From Salibacteraceae bacterium (GTDB lineage: Bacteria > Bacteroidota > Bacteroidia > Flavobacteriales_G > Salibacteraceae): 13,107 nucleotides of DNA. Both the position numbers and the translations under genes were made by a program. The notes under the pieces are model-generated. The model was not told the DNA's origin, did no database searches, and worked only from the letters and a program-made list of their open reading frames with translations. How positions within the stretch are numbered: the stretch's first letter is position 1; every line of letters starts with the position of its first letter. The stretch lies in assembly GCA_023262195.1 (NCBI GenBank), contig JALRDM010000379.1, positions 1 through 13,107 on the forward strand, given 5' to 3'. Positions 1 through 6,686 of this stretch are shown one piece after another.

Positions 1-1695
1 AATGGAACCGTTACTGGTACCAAAGGCATATACATAGCCTTCATCATCAATTTCAACAAAGTAATTCTGATCTCGAGCCGCAGTTCCATAGTACGTGCCG
101 TTGATCATGTTCGCACCATTCGAATCAAGTTTTACGATAAATGCATCTGCATCACCAATGTGTGTGGTGGTTTCTCCAGTACCAAACAATGGAAAATCCG
201 TGCTGCGCGTTGAGCCCGCGACATATACGAAACCAGAATCACTCACCTTCAAAGCATACGCCACATCTCTGTCGGCACCACCGAGGTAGGTAGACCATAG
301 GAGGCTATCTAGATTGGGAGTCGTTTTAAACACTACCCCGTCTTGATCACCAGCAAGTGTGTCTTGTAGAACGCCAGCTGTGGTCGGAAAATTTGGTGAT
401 CGAGAAAAGCTTGCCACATAAATATTATCCAATGAATCCACTACAACTTCGCCTCGGTAATCGTCAGCATAATAGACGATTTGATTATTCACACCATCGC
501 CATTGGAACCTCCCACATACGTGCTGCCAATAAGCTGCGACCCATCACTTGAGAGTACCGTAAGCACCACATCTTTTCCACCACCATGTGTAGAATCTAT
601 CGCTCCAGGTGAAAATGGATAATCTGCTGAATTTGAGCTACCTAAAATAATGATATGATCCGATGAATTCGCAACCATTGAGTGCGGCAAATCCACTCCA
701 TTGCCTCCAATATAGGTGGCGTAAATTAACTCCGAACCGTCAGTATTGTATTTACTCAAACACATATCCACAGGAGCGCCATTAAAGGTAGATTGAAACG
801 AACCCGTGTCCACCGGATAACCAGCTCCAAAACATCGTCCTGCGGAGTAAATCTGCCCCGCTTCATTAAATGTTGCAGTGTGACCAAATGAATTTGAAGT
901 TGACCCAGAATTTGTCGAAGCAATAATGGTCGGATCAATATAGATTGGATACGCCTTATCGTATTTTCTTAGAATAAATGACACCTTTGAACCCTGAACT
1001 CTAAACCGAGCGTCTACGACCTCTTCCACCCCATTAATGGTCTGAAAAACCCGAAGCCTGCGTTCCCAAACATCACCTACACTGGTTTTGATTAGAAGGT
1101 CACCGTCTTTTACGGTCAACCCGCGATGCCCATCAATTCGTAATCGAATTACGGAAGGATCACTTCCCGGATGCACAATATAAGTCGATTTGGGGTTTCG
1201 CCCGTCCATTTCGTAGACCACATCAACGCCTTTATAAACTTCTTTCTGCACGACCTTGGAATACGCATGCACATGACTGGCCCAATGTCTGGGATTATTA
1301 CCGATGAAATAATTGGAGTAAGGTGTGCTTTTCCCGTGCTGCTCCACCGAATTTACTGCCTTGCCATCCACAAATCGCATTTTAATTACGTGGCCTGGAA
1401 CTTCGATAGCCGAGTCATTTTCATGTAAATGATGTATTGCCTCGTGGCGAGCGTCATCGTTCCACATTCTCAAACTCCAACCCTCTCGATCAAGCCAGAG
1501 TGATCCATGACTCATATCCAACTTATGCGTCACGGCATCGTCCCACTGCCCTTTGTTTTCTTGATATCCTGAAACTTGAGCCAACCCCGCATTGAGCATC
1601 AATACGAACAACATCGTCAGGCTTAAAAACGGATATGTCCGAGCGGATTTCAATGGTCTTGAATATGTCTCAAAGTTCTCAAAAGTTTTAAACAT
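1..1695 (-). CDS. Secreted SBBP-repeat beta-propeller protein (3' end outside window)
   Basis: The minus-strand frame is open from the ATG at 1695 to the window edge, giving 565 codons with no stop. Residues 1-26 are polar and basic, followed by a hydrophobic stretch (FLSLTMLFVLML) and a likely signal-peptidase site near NAGLAQ (about residue 40). The mature part opens with ENKGQW (about 46-51), and NYFIGN follows near 128. Both are hallmarks of the N-terminal region of SBBP (beta-propeller repeat) proteins of Bacteroidota. From about residue 320, blade-like repeats occur with TYIGG (327), TYVGG (392), TYLGG (469) and TYYGT (534), each followed by motifs like YVAGSTRSTDFP. Such proteins are usually exported and often carry a C-terminal type IX secretion sorting domain, but that end is not visible here. 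A surface or extracellular role is inferred and no ligand can be named. It diverges from the transketolase operon and has its own promoter candidate at 1716-1746. Confidence 0.88.
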   Translation of the reverse strand, partial: MFKTFENFETYSRPLKSARTYPFLSLTMLFVLMLNAGLAQVSGYQENKGQWDDAVTHKLDMSHGSLWLDREGWSLRMWNDDARHEAIHHLHENDSAIEVPGHVIKMRFVDGKAVNSVEQHGKSTPYSNYFIGNNPRHWASHVHAYSKVVQKEVYKGVDVVYEMDGRNPKSTYIVHPGSDPSVIRLRIDGHRGLTVKDGDLLIKTSVGDVWERRLRVFQTINGVEEVVDARFRVQGSKVSFILRKYDKAYPIYIDPTIIASTNSGSTSNSFGHTATFNEAGQIYSAGRCFGAGYPVDTGSFQSTFNGAPVDMCLSKYNTDGSELIYATYIGGNGVDLPHSMVANSSDHIIILGSSNSADYPFSPGAIDSTHGGGKDVVLTVLSSDGSQLIGSTYVGGSNGDGVNNQIVYYADDYRGEVVVDSLDNIYVASFSRSPNFPTTAGVLQDTLAGDQDGVVFKTTPNLDSLLWSTYLGGADRDVAYALKVSDSGFVYVAGSTRSTDFPLFGTGETTTHIGDADAFIVKLDSNGANMINGTYYGTAARDQNYFVEIDDEGYVYAFGTSNGSI

Positions 1696-1715
1696 CGGAC
1701 GTGCGGCCCTAGAGG

Positions 1716-1746
1716 CAAATCTATTTTCGCGCCATACCTAGACAAT
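1716..1746 (-). promoter_or_regulatory. Bacteroidota-type -33/-7 promoter for the SBBP gene
   Basis: On the minus strand, TAGATTTG (1723-1716) matches the Bacteroidota -7 consensus TAnnTTTG exactly. ATTG (1746-1743) lies 19 bp upstream of it, one base off the TTTG expected at -33. The -7 element ends 20 bp before the ATG at 1695, so the leader would be short. The -33 element directly abuts the start codon of the divergent transketolase gene at 1747. Inferred from consensus only. Confidence 0.5.
1722..1729 (+). promoter_or_regulatory. Candidate -7 element for the transketolase operon
   Basis: TATTTTCG matches TAnnTTTG with one change (TTCG for TTTG) and ends 17 bp before the tkt start codon. 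I see no convincing -33 TTTG at the usual 19 bp spacing. It overlaps the minus-strand -7 element of the SBBP gene by two bases, so the two promoters would be mutually exclusive back-to-back elements. The same TAnnTTCG variant recurs before the receptor, cdaA and ruvX genes, which raises its credibility. Confidence 0.35.
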
Positions 1747-2592
1747 ATGGCTAACACGCAAGATTTAGAGCAACTTTCGACACAAATAAGACGAGATATT
1801 TTAAGAATGGTGCACGCGGTTTCGAGCGGACACCCCGGAGGCTCGTTAGGATGTGCTGACTTCTTCACCGCGCTCTACGGGTCGGTTATGAAATACGACC
1901 CCAAGAAATTCACCATGGATGGTAAAAACGAGGATATTTTCTTTCTCTCAAATGGCCACATTTCACCCGTTTGGTATGCCACACTTGCACGCCATGGTTT
2001 TTTTAGTGTGGACGAACTTGAAACATTCCGAAAAATTGATTCCCGCCTCCAAGGACACCCCACTACGGCCGAAGATCTTCCCGGGGTTAGAATGGCCTCT
2101 GGATCGCTGGGCCAAGGCTTAAGTGTAGCCATTGGTGCTGCCCTAGCTAAAAAGCTAAACAACGACCCCCATACCGTATACAGCCTTCATGGCGATGGTG
2201 AGTTACAGGAGGGTCAATGCTGGGAAGCTGCCATGGCAGCTCCACATCTTAAGGCGGACAATCTTATCGCTACCATTGATTACAACAACAGACAGATTGA
2301 TGGAGACGTTTCCAACGTAATGTCTTTGGGCGATCTTAAGGCCAAATGGGAGGCATTCGGATGGACAACCCTCGAGATGGATGGAAACGACATGCAAACG
2401 GTCTTAAACACGCTCAGTGTCGCAAAATCACATTGTGGCAAAGGCAAACCAGTAGTCATCATCATGAAAACAGAAATGGGTGCTGGAGTTGACTTCATGA
2501 TGGGCACACATAAGTGGCACGGGGTAGCACCAAATGATGAACAATTGGCACAAGCCTTGAATCAGTTGGAAGAAACAATCGGTGATTATTAG
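1747..2592 (+). CDS. Transketolase, N-terminal (TPP-binding) subunit
   Basis: This is the first half of a split transketolase (281 aa), which transfers two-carbon ketol units in the non-oxidative pentose phosphate pathway in the cytoplasm. The thiamine diphosphate motif is clear: GDG at 149-151 followed about 30 residues later by DYNN (178-181), which supplies the Mg ligand. Substrate/cofactor histidines conserved in the family appear in SSGHPGG (H29), SNGHISP (H71) and LQGHPTT (H104), and GSLGQGLSVAIG (119-130) is also typical. The protein stops where the pyrophosphate domain ends. The pyrimidine-binding half is encoded separately at 4001-4963, and both are needed for an active enzyme. Split transketolases are known in Bacteroidota and archaea. 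The start ATG at 1747 gives the expected N-terminus. The 3' end overlaps the VWA gene by 11 bp. A 1-deoxyxylulose-phosphate synthase is excluded by the motif set. Confidence 0.95.
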   Translation: MANTQDLEQLSTQIRRDILRMVHAVSSGHPGGSLGCADFFTALYGSVMKYDPKKFTMDGKNEDIFFLSNGHISPVWYATLARHGFFSVDELETFRKIDSRLQGHPTTAEDLPGVRMASGSLGQGLSVAIGAALAKKLNNDPHTVYSLHGDGELQEGQCWEAAMAAPHLKADNLIATIDYNNRQIDGDVSNVMSLGDLKAKWEAFGWTTLEMDGNDMQTVLNTLSVAKSHCGKGKPVVIIMKTEMGAGVDFMMGTHKWHGVAPNDEQLAQALNQLEETIGDY

Positions 2593-3997
2593 CATCTCAG
2601 ATTCATACAAAAGATTTGGACTTAGCGCAATAGGTTTTGCGCTAATAACCTGCAGCTCCTTGGTGCTGAACGCCCAAGACAAGGAACCGCCATTAACGCG
2701 CATCCTGTTCATTTTCGATGCTTCAAACAGCATGAATGGTGTATGGGAGGGTAAGCCAAAAATCGATGTAGCGACCAAGCTTCTAAGCCAAGCACTTGAC
2801 TCCCTTCGTGGAGCTGAAAATCTACAGATGGGGCTTCGTGTATATGGACACGAAAAGAACTACTTACACGGCCAAGATTGTGATGACACAAAGCTCATGG
2901 TACCTATTGGAAACAACAAAGCTGGCGCGATGAAGTCCGCCCTTAAATCACTGAAGCCCAAAGGAACAACACCGATTGCCTCAACCCTTGAAAAAGCTGG
3001 TGACGACTTCCTCAAATGCCCAACAAACGATTGCAGAAACATCATCATTCTCATCACCGATGGCATCGAAGAATGCAATGGTGATCCTTGCGCAGTTTCC
3101 ATGGCCTTGCAGAAAAAGGGAATTATTTTAAAGCCGTTTGTGATAGGTATTGGTCTAGATTTGGAATTTCGAGAATCATTTGAATGCATGGGATCGTTTT
3201 ACGATGCCTACAATGAAAAAAGTTTCTCTAATGCCTTAGGTGTAGTGATATCTCAAGCGCTAAACAACACCACTGCCACCGTTAACCTACTCGACATCAA
3301 CGACAATCCAACAGAGACCAACGTTAACATGACGTTCTACAATCGCAACAATGGCGAAATGATTTACAATTTGGTGCACACCATGAACAACCGAGGCAAT
3401 CCAGATACACTCCAGATTGACCCGGTTTACACGTATCGTATTGTGGCGCATACGATTCCGCCAAGAATCAAAGACAGCGCTAGTATTACCCCGGGAACCC
3501 ACACCACCATTGGAATACCTACACCTCAGGGCTCACTAGAGTTTCGAATGCAAGGCGTAAACCCCGAGGCTAATAAGCTTCAAATCATTGTTCGAAAAGC
3601 AGGCGAAATGCAAACCTTGCACGTCCAAAGTTTTGCTGAAATTCAGAAGTACATCGTGGGCAAATACGATCTAGAGATATTAACTCTTCCTCGCACCTAT
3701 ATCGAGGATGTGGAAATATCCCAAAGCCACACCACCACGATACAGATCCCACAACCGGGCGTTGCCACGTTCAGCAAGCTCGGACATGGACACACCACCT
3801 TGTATCAAATGAAGAAAAACGAACTGGAATTGGTGGCCACATTGAGCACCACTCAAGAACGCGAAACACTGAGCCTAATGCCCGGGCAATATGTTGCCAT
3901 ATATCGTCCCCTAAGCGCGAGAGAAAGCGCTTTCACGGTTGAAAAACATTTTAAAGTAACCAGCGGCACCTCAGTAGCCGTGAGATTGAACCAATAA
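2582..3997 (+). CDS. Exported von Willebrand factor A domain protein
   Basis: A 471-aa protein starting at GTG 2582, inside the end of the transketolase N-subunit gene. No in-frame ATG precedes the signal sequence, and the next methionine lies inside the VWA domain. Residues 12-31 form a signal peptide ending LNAQD (predicted cut after A31 or nearby). A VWA domain spans about 40-228 with a complete metal-ion-dependent adhesion site: DASNS (D46, S48, S50), GTTPIAS (128-134) and ITDG (D160). Cysteines at 100, 146, 151, 165, 170 and 202 could form disulfides, in keeping with export. The remaining 240 residues look beta-rich, with repeated Thr/Ile-rich strands suggesting Ig-like or carboxypeptidase-regulatory-like modules; I do not recognise a named family there. 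VWA proteins of this type usually mediate binding to other proteins, so a periplasmic or surface role is inferred. Its location between the two transketolase halves is odd and gives no functional clue. Confidence 0.85.
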   Translation: MIISISDSYKRFGLSAIGFALITCSSLVLNAQDKEPPLTRILFIFDASNSMNGVWEGKPKIDVATKLLSQALDSLRGAENLQMGLRVYGHEKNYLHGQDCDDTKLMVPIGNNKAGAMKSALKSLKPKGTTPIASTLEKAGDDFLKCPTNDCRNIIILITDGIEECNGDPCAVSMALQKKGIILKPFVIGIGLDLEFRESFECMGSFYDAYNEKSFSNALGVVISQALNNTTATVNLLDINDNPTETNVNMTFYNRNNGEMIYNLVHTMNNRGNPDTLQIDPVYTYRIVAHTIPPRIKDSASITPGTHTTIGIPTPQGSLEFRMQGVNPEANKLQIIVRKAGEMQTLHVQSFAEIQKYIVGKYDLEILTLPRTYIEDVEISQSHTTTIQIPQPGVATFSKLGHGHTTLYQMKKNELELVATLSTTQERETLSLMPGQYVAIYRPLSARESAFTVEKHFKVTSGTSVAVRLNQ

Positions 3998-4000
3998 TCA

Positions 4001-4963
4001 ATGATGAACCTAAACGAGATTAACCCTACCGACCAAAAAGATACCCGTAGTGGATTCGGAGCTGCCTTGGCAGAATTGGGCGCTAAAGACCCAAACGTTG
4101 TTGCACTCTGTGCCGACCTCACGGGGTCTTTAAAAATGAACGTGTTTGCCGATGCATATCCCGATCGATTCTTTCAAACCGGTGTGGCAGAGGCAAACAT
4201 GATTGGTATGGCCGCAGGATTGACCATCGGTGGTAAAACTCCATATACAGGAACTTTTGCCAATTTTAGTACTGGTCGGGTGTACGATCAAATTCGTCAA
4301 TCCATCGCCTACTCGAAGAAGAACGTAAAGATTTGCGCATCGCACGCTGGACTTACCCTTGGTGAAGATGGCGCCACCCATCAAATCCTCGAAGATATTG
4401 GCCTCATGCGCATGCTACCCAATATGTGCGTCATAAACCCGTGCGATTATTGGCAAACCTATAATGCAACCCTTGCCATTAATGATTGGGACGGACCTGT
4501 TTACTTAAGATTTGGCCGACCTAAATGGCCCATGTTTACCTCCAAAGATCAGCCGTTTGAAATTGGAAAAGCATGGAAAATTAGTGATGGATCTGACGTT
4601 ACAATTATTGCAACCGGCCACATGGTTTGGTACGCAATTCAAGCGGCAAAAAACCTTCAAAACCAAGGATTTAGTTGCGATGTGTTAAACATACACACAA
4701 TCAAACCAATTGACGAACAAGCAATACTAGAATCGGTATCAAAAACGAAGTGTGTAGTTACTGCTGAAGAGCATAACCGACATGGTGGATTGGGTGATGC
4801 GGTTGCACAAGTGCTGTCGATGAACTTACCAACCCCGCATGAATATGTGGCGGTGAACGACACCTTTGGTGAAAGTGGAAAACCCGTGGATCTGCTTAAG
4901 AAATATGGTCTTGATGTAAGTGATATCGAAGCGGCTGCCAAAAAAGCCATCGAGAGAAAGTAG
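4001..4963 (+). CDS. Transketolase, C-terminal subunit
   Basis: The second half (320 aa) of the split transketolase. The pyrimidine-binding domain carries the catalytic glutamate that activates thiamine diphosphate in [13 protein letters not shown] (E64). The family motif GEDGATHQ (121-128) follows, and then the transketolase C-terminal domain, with EEHN (256-259) and GESGKP (290-295). It should assemble with the product of the gene at 1747-2592. The start could be either of two adjacent ATG codons at 4001 and 4004; I took the first. It begins three bases after the VWA stop codon, so the three genes are almost certainly co-transcribed. No clear Shine-Dalgarno sequence is present, as is usual in this phylum. 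The E1 beta subunit of 2-oxoacid dehydrogenases has a similar fold, but the motifs and the pairing with the N-subunit favour transketolase. Confidence 0.94.
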   Translation: MMNLNEINPTDQKDTRSGFGAALAELGAKDPNVVALCADLTGSLKMNVFADAYPDRFFQTGVAEANMIGMAAGLTIGGKTPYTGTFANFSTGRVYDQIRQSIAYSKKNVKICASHAGLTLGEDGATHQILEDIGLMRMLPNMCVINPCDYWQTYNATLAINDWDGPVYLRFGRPKWPMFTSKDQPFEIGKAWKISDGSDVTIIATGHMVWYAIQAAKNLQNQGFSCDVLNIHTIKPIDEQAILESVSKTKCVVTAEEHNRHGGLGDAVAQVLSMNLPTPHEYVAVNDTFGESGKPVDLLKKYGLDVSDIEAAAKKAIERK

Positions 4964-4971
4964 AAACCTTC

Positions 4972-4976
4972 GGAGG
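4972..4976 (+). promoter_or_regulatory. Shine-Dalgarno-like GGAGG before rlmD
   Basis: GGAGG lies 12 bp upstream of the ATG at 4989 and just after the tktC stop (4961-4963). It supports the start at 4989 over an in-frame ATG at 4920 that lies inside tktC. Recognisable Shine-Dalgarno sequences are rare in Bacteroidota and no other gene here has one. The spacing is longer than optimal, so it may be chance. Confidence 0.35.
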
Positions 4977-4988
4977 TTAAGAAACACC

Positions 4989-6404
4989 ATGGCGAAAAAG
5001 AAGCGCATCATTGAGGGAGTTGATATCGTAGATATTGGGGCCAAAGGAATGGTGATTGGCAAGAAAGACGGTATTGCCTATTTGACCAAGGATGCCGTTC
5101 CTGGAGACACGGTGACCATTGAGTCTCGCAGAAAAAAGAAAGGCATGCCCTTTGGCATGGTTATCGAAATCACCAAGAAGTCTGATTTAAGAGTTGAGCC
5201 AGTATGTGCGCATTTCGACCATTGTGGTGGGTGCAGCTGGCAAAACTTAGATTACCAAGACCAAATTCGGTTTAAGGAACAACGCGTTTTTGAACAGATA
5301 AGGCGTATCGCTGGAATCAACGACTTCGAAAAGCGTCCGATACTTGGGTCATCCAACATTTATGAGTATCGAAATAAGCTTGAGTTCACCTTTGTGGAAA
5401 GCCGATGGTTGACGCCAGAAGAAATCTCGAGTGCTGACGAAATTGAGGATCGTAGAGCGATTGGCTTTCACGTTCCCGGGCGATTTGATTGGGTGCTGCA
5501 CGTGGATGAATGCCACCTGCTGGACAAGGCACACAATGAGATGCGCAACTACCTGCATACAAAAGCTAAGCTGTTAGAAGTACCATTCTACCATCCTAGA
5601 GATAAACACGGCATCCTGCGCAATGTGCTCTTCAGGACAAACAAAGCGGGCGATTGGATGGTGCTGCTCGTGGTAAGTGAGCACAACGATCAGATAAAGA
5701 ACCTCACTACCCTATTTCTGGAGCATTTCCCAAAGACAAAATCCTTTTGGGTCATTACCAACGACAAGGTCAACGACAGCTTTAGCGACTGCCCTGCTGA
5801 GCTTGTATATGGGGACGAGCACCTTATAGAGCGTTTCACCCGAATTGATGGTTCTGAGGTAAAGTACCTCATCGGGCCCAAGAGTTTTTTTCAGACCAAC
5901 ACACATCAAGCAGAACGACTGTATGAAATCGTGGCTACATTGGCCGATATAAACTCAGGCGATGTCGTCTATGACCTTTATACCGGAACGGGCTCTATTG
6001 CGCTTTATACAGCCCATAAAGCAAAAAAGGTGGTTGGGATTGAATACGTACCCGAAGCCATTGAAGACGCTAAGAAAAATGCAGCTCTGAATGACATGGA
6101 TAACACCGCATTCTTTGCTGGAGATATGAAAGAGGTTTTGGTTGACTCGTTTATTGAAGCACATGGCCGACCTGATGTGTTGATCACCGACCCACCCAGA
6201 GCCGGCATGCACGCGGACGTAATTGATTGCATCTTAAGAGCCGAACCCAAACGCATTGTGTACGTGAGCTGCGATCCTGCCACTCAGGCGCGTGATCTTG
6301 CGCTGTTAAGCTCTAAATACACGCTAAAAGCCGCTCAACCCGTAGATATATTTCCGCACACGAGTCATGTGGAGAACGTGGCATTGTTAGAGTTAAAATC
6401 TTAA
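4989..6404 (+). CDS. rlmD: 23S rRNA (uracil-C5)-methyltransferase RlmD/RumA family
   Basis: A 471-aa class I SAM-dependent methyltransferase that should methylate C5 of a uracil in 23S rRNA (U1939 in E. coli numbering). An N-terminal TRAM RNA-binding domain covers about residues 1-60. Four cysteines for a [4Fe-4S] cluster are present: C73, C79 and C82 in CAHFDHCGGC, and C175 in VDECHLLD. The catalytic half shows FFQTN (300-304), the SAM loop DLYTGTGSIAL (329-339), the motif IV loop TDPPRAG (400-406) and the nucleophile C428 in YVSCDPAT. A conserved glutamate (E462) lies in SHVENV. I chose ATG 4989, 25 bp after tktC, because the conserved MAKKK/TRAM sequence begins there; the open frame continues to an ATG at 4920, but that would overlap tktC. 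Whether it methylates only U1939 or also U747, like RlmCD, cannot be decided from sequence. Confidence 0.93.
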   Translation: MAKKKRIIEGVDIVDIGAKGMVIGKKDGIAYLTKDAVPGDTVTIESRRKKKGMPFGMVIEITKKSDLRVEPVCAHFDHCGGCSWQNLDYQDQIRFKEQRVFEQIRRIAGINDFEKRPILGSSNIYEYRNKLEFTFVESRWLTPEEISSADEIEDRRAIGFHVPGRFDWVLHVDECHLLDKAHNEMRNYLHTKAKLLEVPFYHPRDKHGILRNVLFRTNKAGDWMVLLVVSEHNDQIKNLTTLFLEHFPKTKSFWVITNDKVNDSFSDCPAELVYGDEHLIERFTRIDGSEVKYLIGPKSFFQTNTHQAERLYEIVATLADINSGDVVYDLYTGTGSIALYTAHKAKKVVGIEYVPEAIEDAKKNAALNDMDNTAFFAGDMKEVLVDSFIEAHGRPDVLITDPPRAGMHADVIDCILRAEPKRIVYVSCDPATQARDLALLSSKYTLKAAQPVDIFPHTSHVENVALLELKS

Positions 6405-6422
6405 GAAGATGACAACTATATC

Positions 6423-6686
6423 ATGAACTCAGCAATTAAAATAGGACTCACAACACTCGGATTAATCCTAGTATCGCTATTGTTCTCGGGCTTCGTTCTA
6501 AATATTTCGTCAGAAACTTATAGGAAAATATGGTGGTTGGCTCTTTTTATTTCGATACTATTCTATGGGTTTTTAATTAGAATTATATGGAAAAAAGAAC
6601 AATCAAAAGAATCAAGGAACACACATATCGCTTACAGTTTAATGTTTATGCCCTACAGCATATATTATATCTGGACTAAGCTCTAA
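6423..6686 (+). CDS. Small hypothetical membrane protein
   Basis: An 87-aa protein that I do not recognise. Two strong hydrophobic helices (about residues 6-27 and 36-54) are followed by a basic, polar stretch (KKEQSKESR, 57-65) and a weaker aromatic-rich segment (68-84). It is therefore probably an inner-membrane protein with two or three spans. The gene begins 18 bp after rlmD and is likely read through from it. Its DNA is visibly richer in A/T than its neighbours, with codons such as ATA and AAA common, which could mark recent gain or weak selection. A five-codon ORF (ATG at 6409) ends in a TGA overlapping this start as ATGA, possibly coupling translation. The stop codon overlaps that of the converging receptor gene. 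Existence as a real gene is likely but not certain. Confidence 0.6.
   Translation: MNSAIKIGLTTLGLILVSLLFSGFVLNISSETYRKIWWLALFISILFYGFLIRIIWKKEQSKESRNTHIAYSLMFMPYSIYYIWTKL

Noticed and set aside
95..1428. Open frames of about 60-85 codons on both strands across the SBBP gene (for example 95-289 plus, 756-938 minus, 1171-1428 plus)
   Set aside because: They are in other frames of a continuous 565-codon gene with clear repeat and signal motifs, and none shows a recognisable domain.
2582..2680. Lipoprotein signal in the VWA protein (LITC at residues 21-24)
   Set aside because: Thr before the cysteine is a poor lipobox; a type I cut at LNAQ fits better.
2428..2778. Minus-strand ORF of 116 codons across the tktN/VWA junction
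   Set aside because: Antisense to two well-supported genes; no domain, no promoter, composition of a shadow frame.
4920..4988. Upstream in-frame start for rlmD
   Set aside because: It would overlap tktC by 44 bp and add a basic tail not typical of the family; ATG 4989 fits the TRAM domain start.
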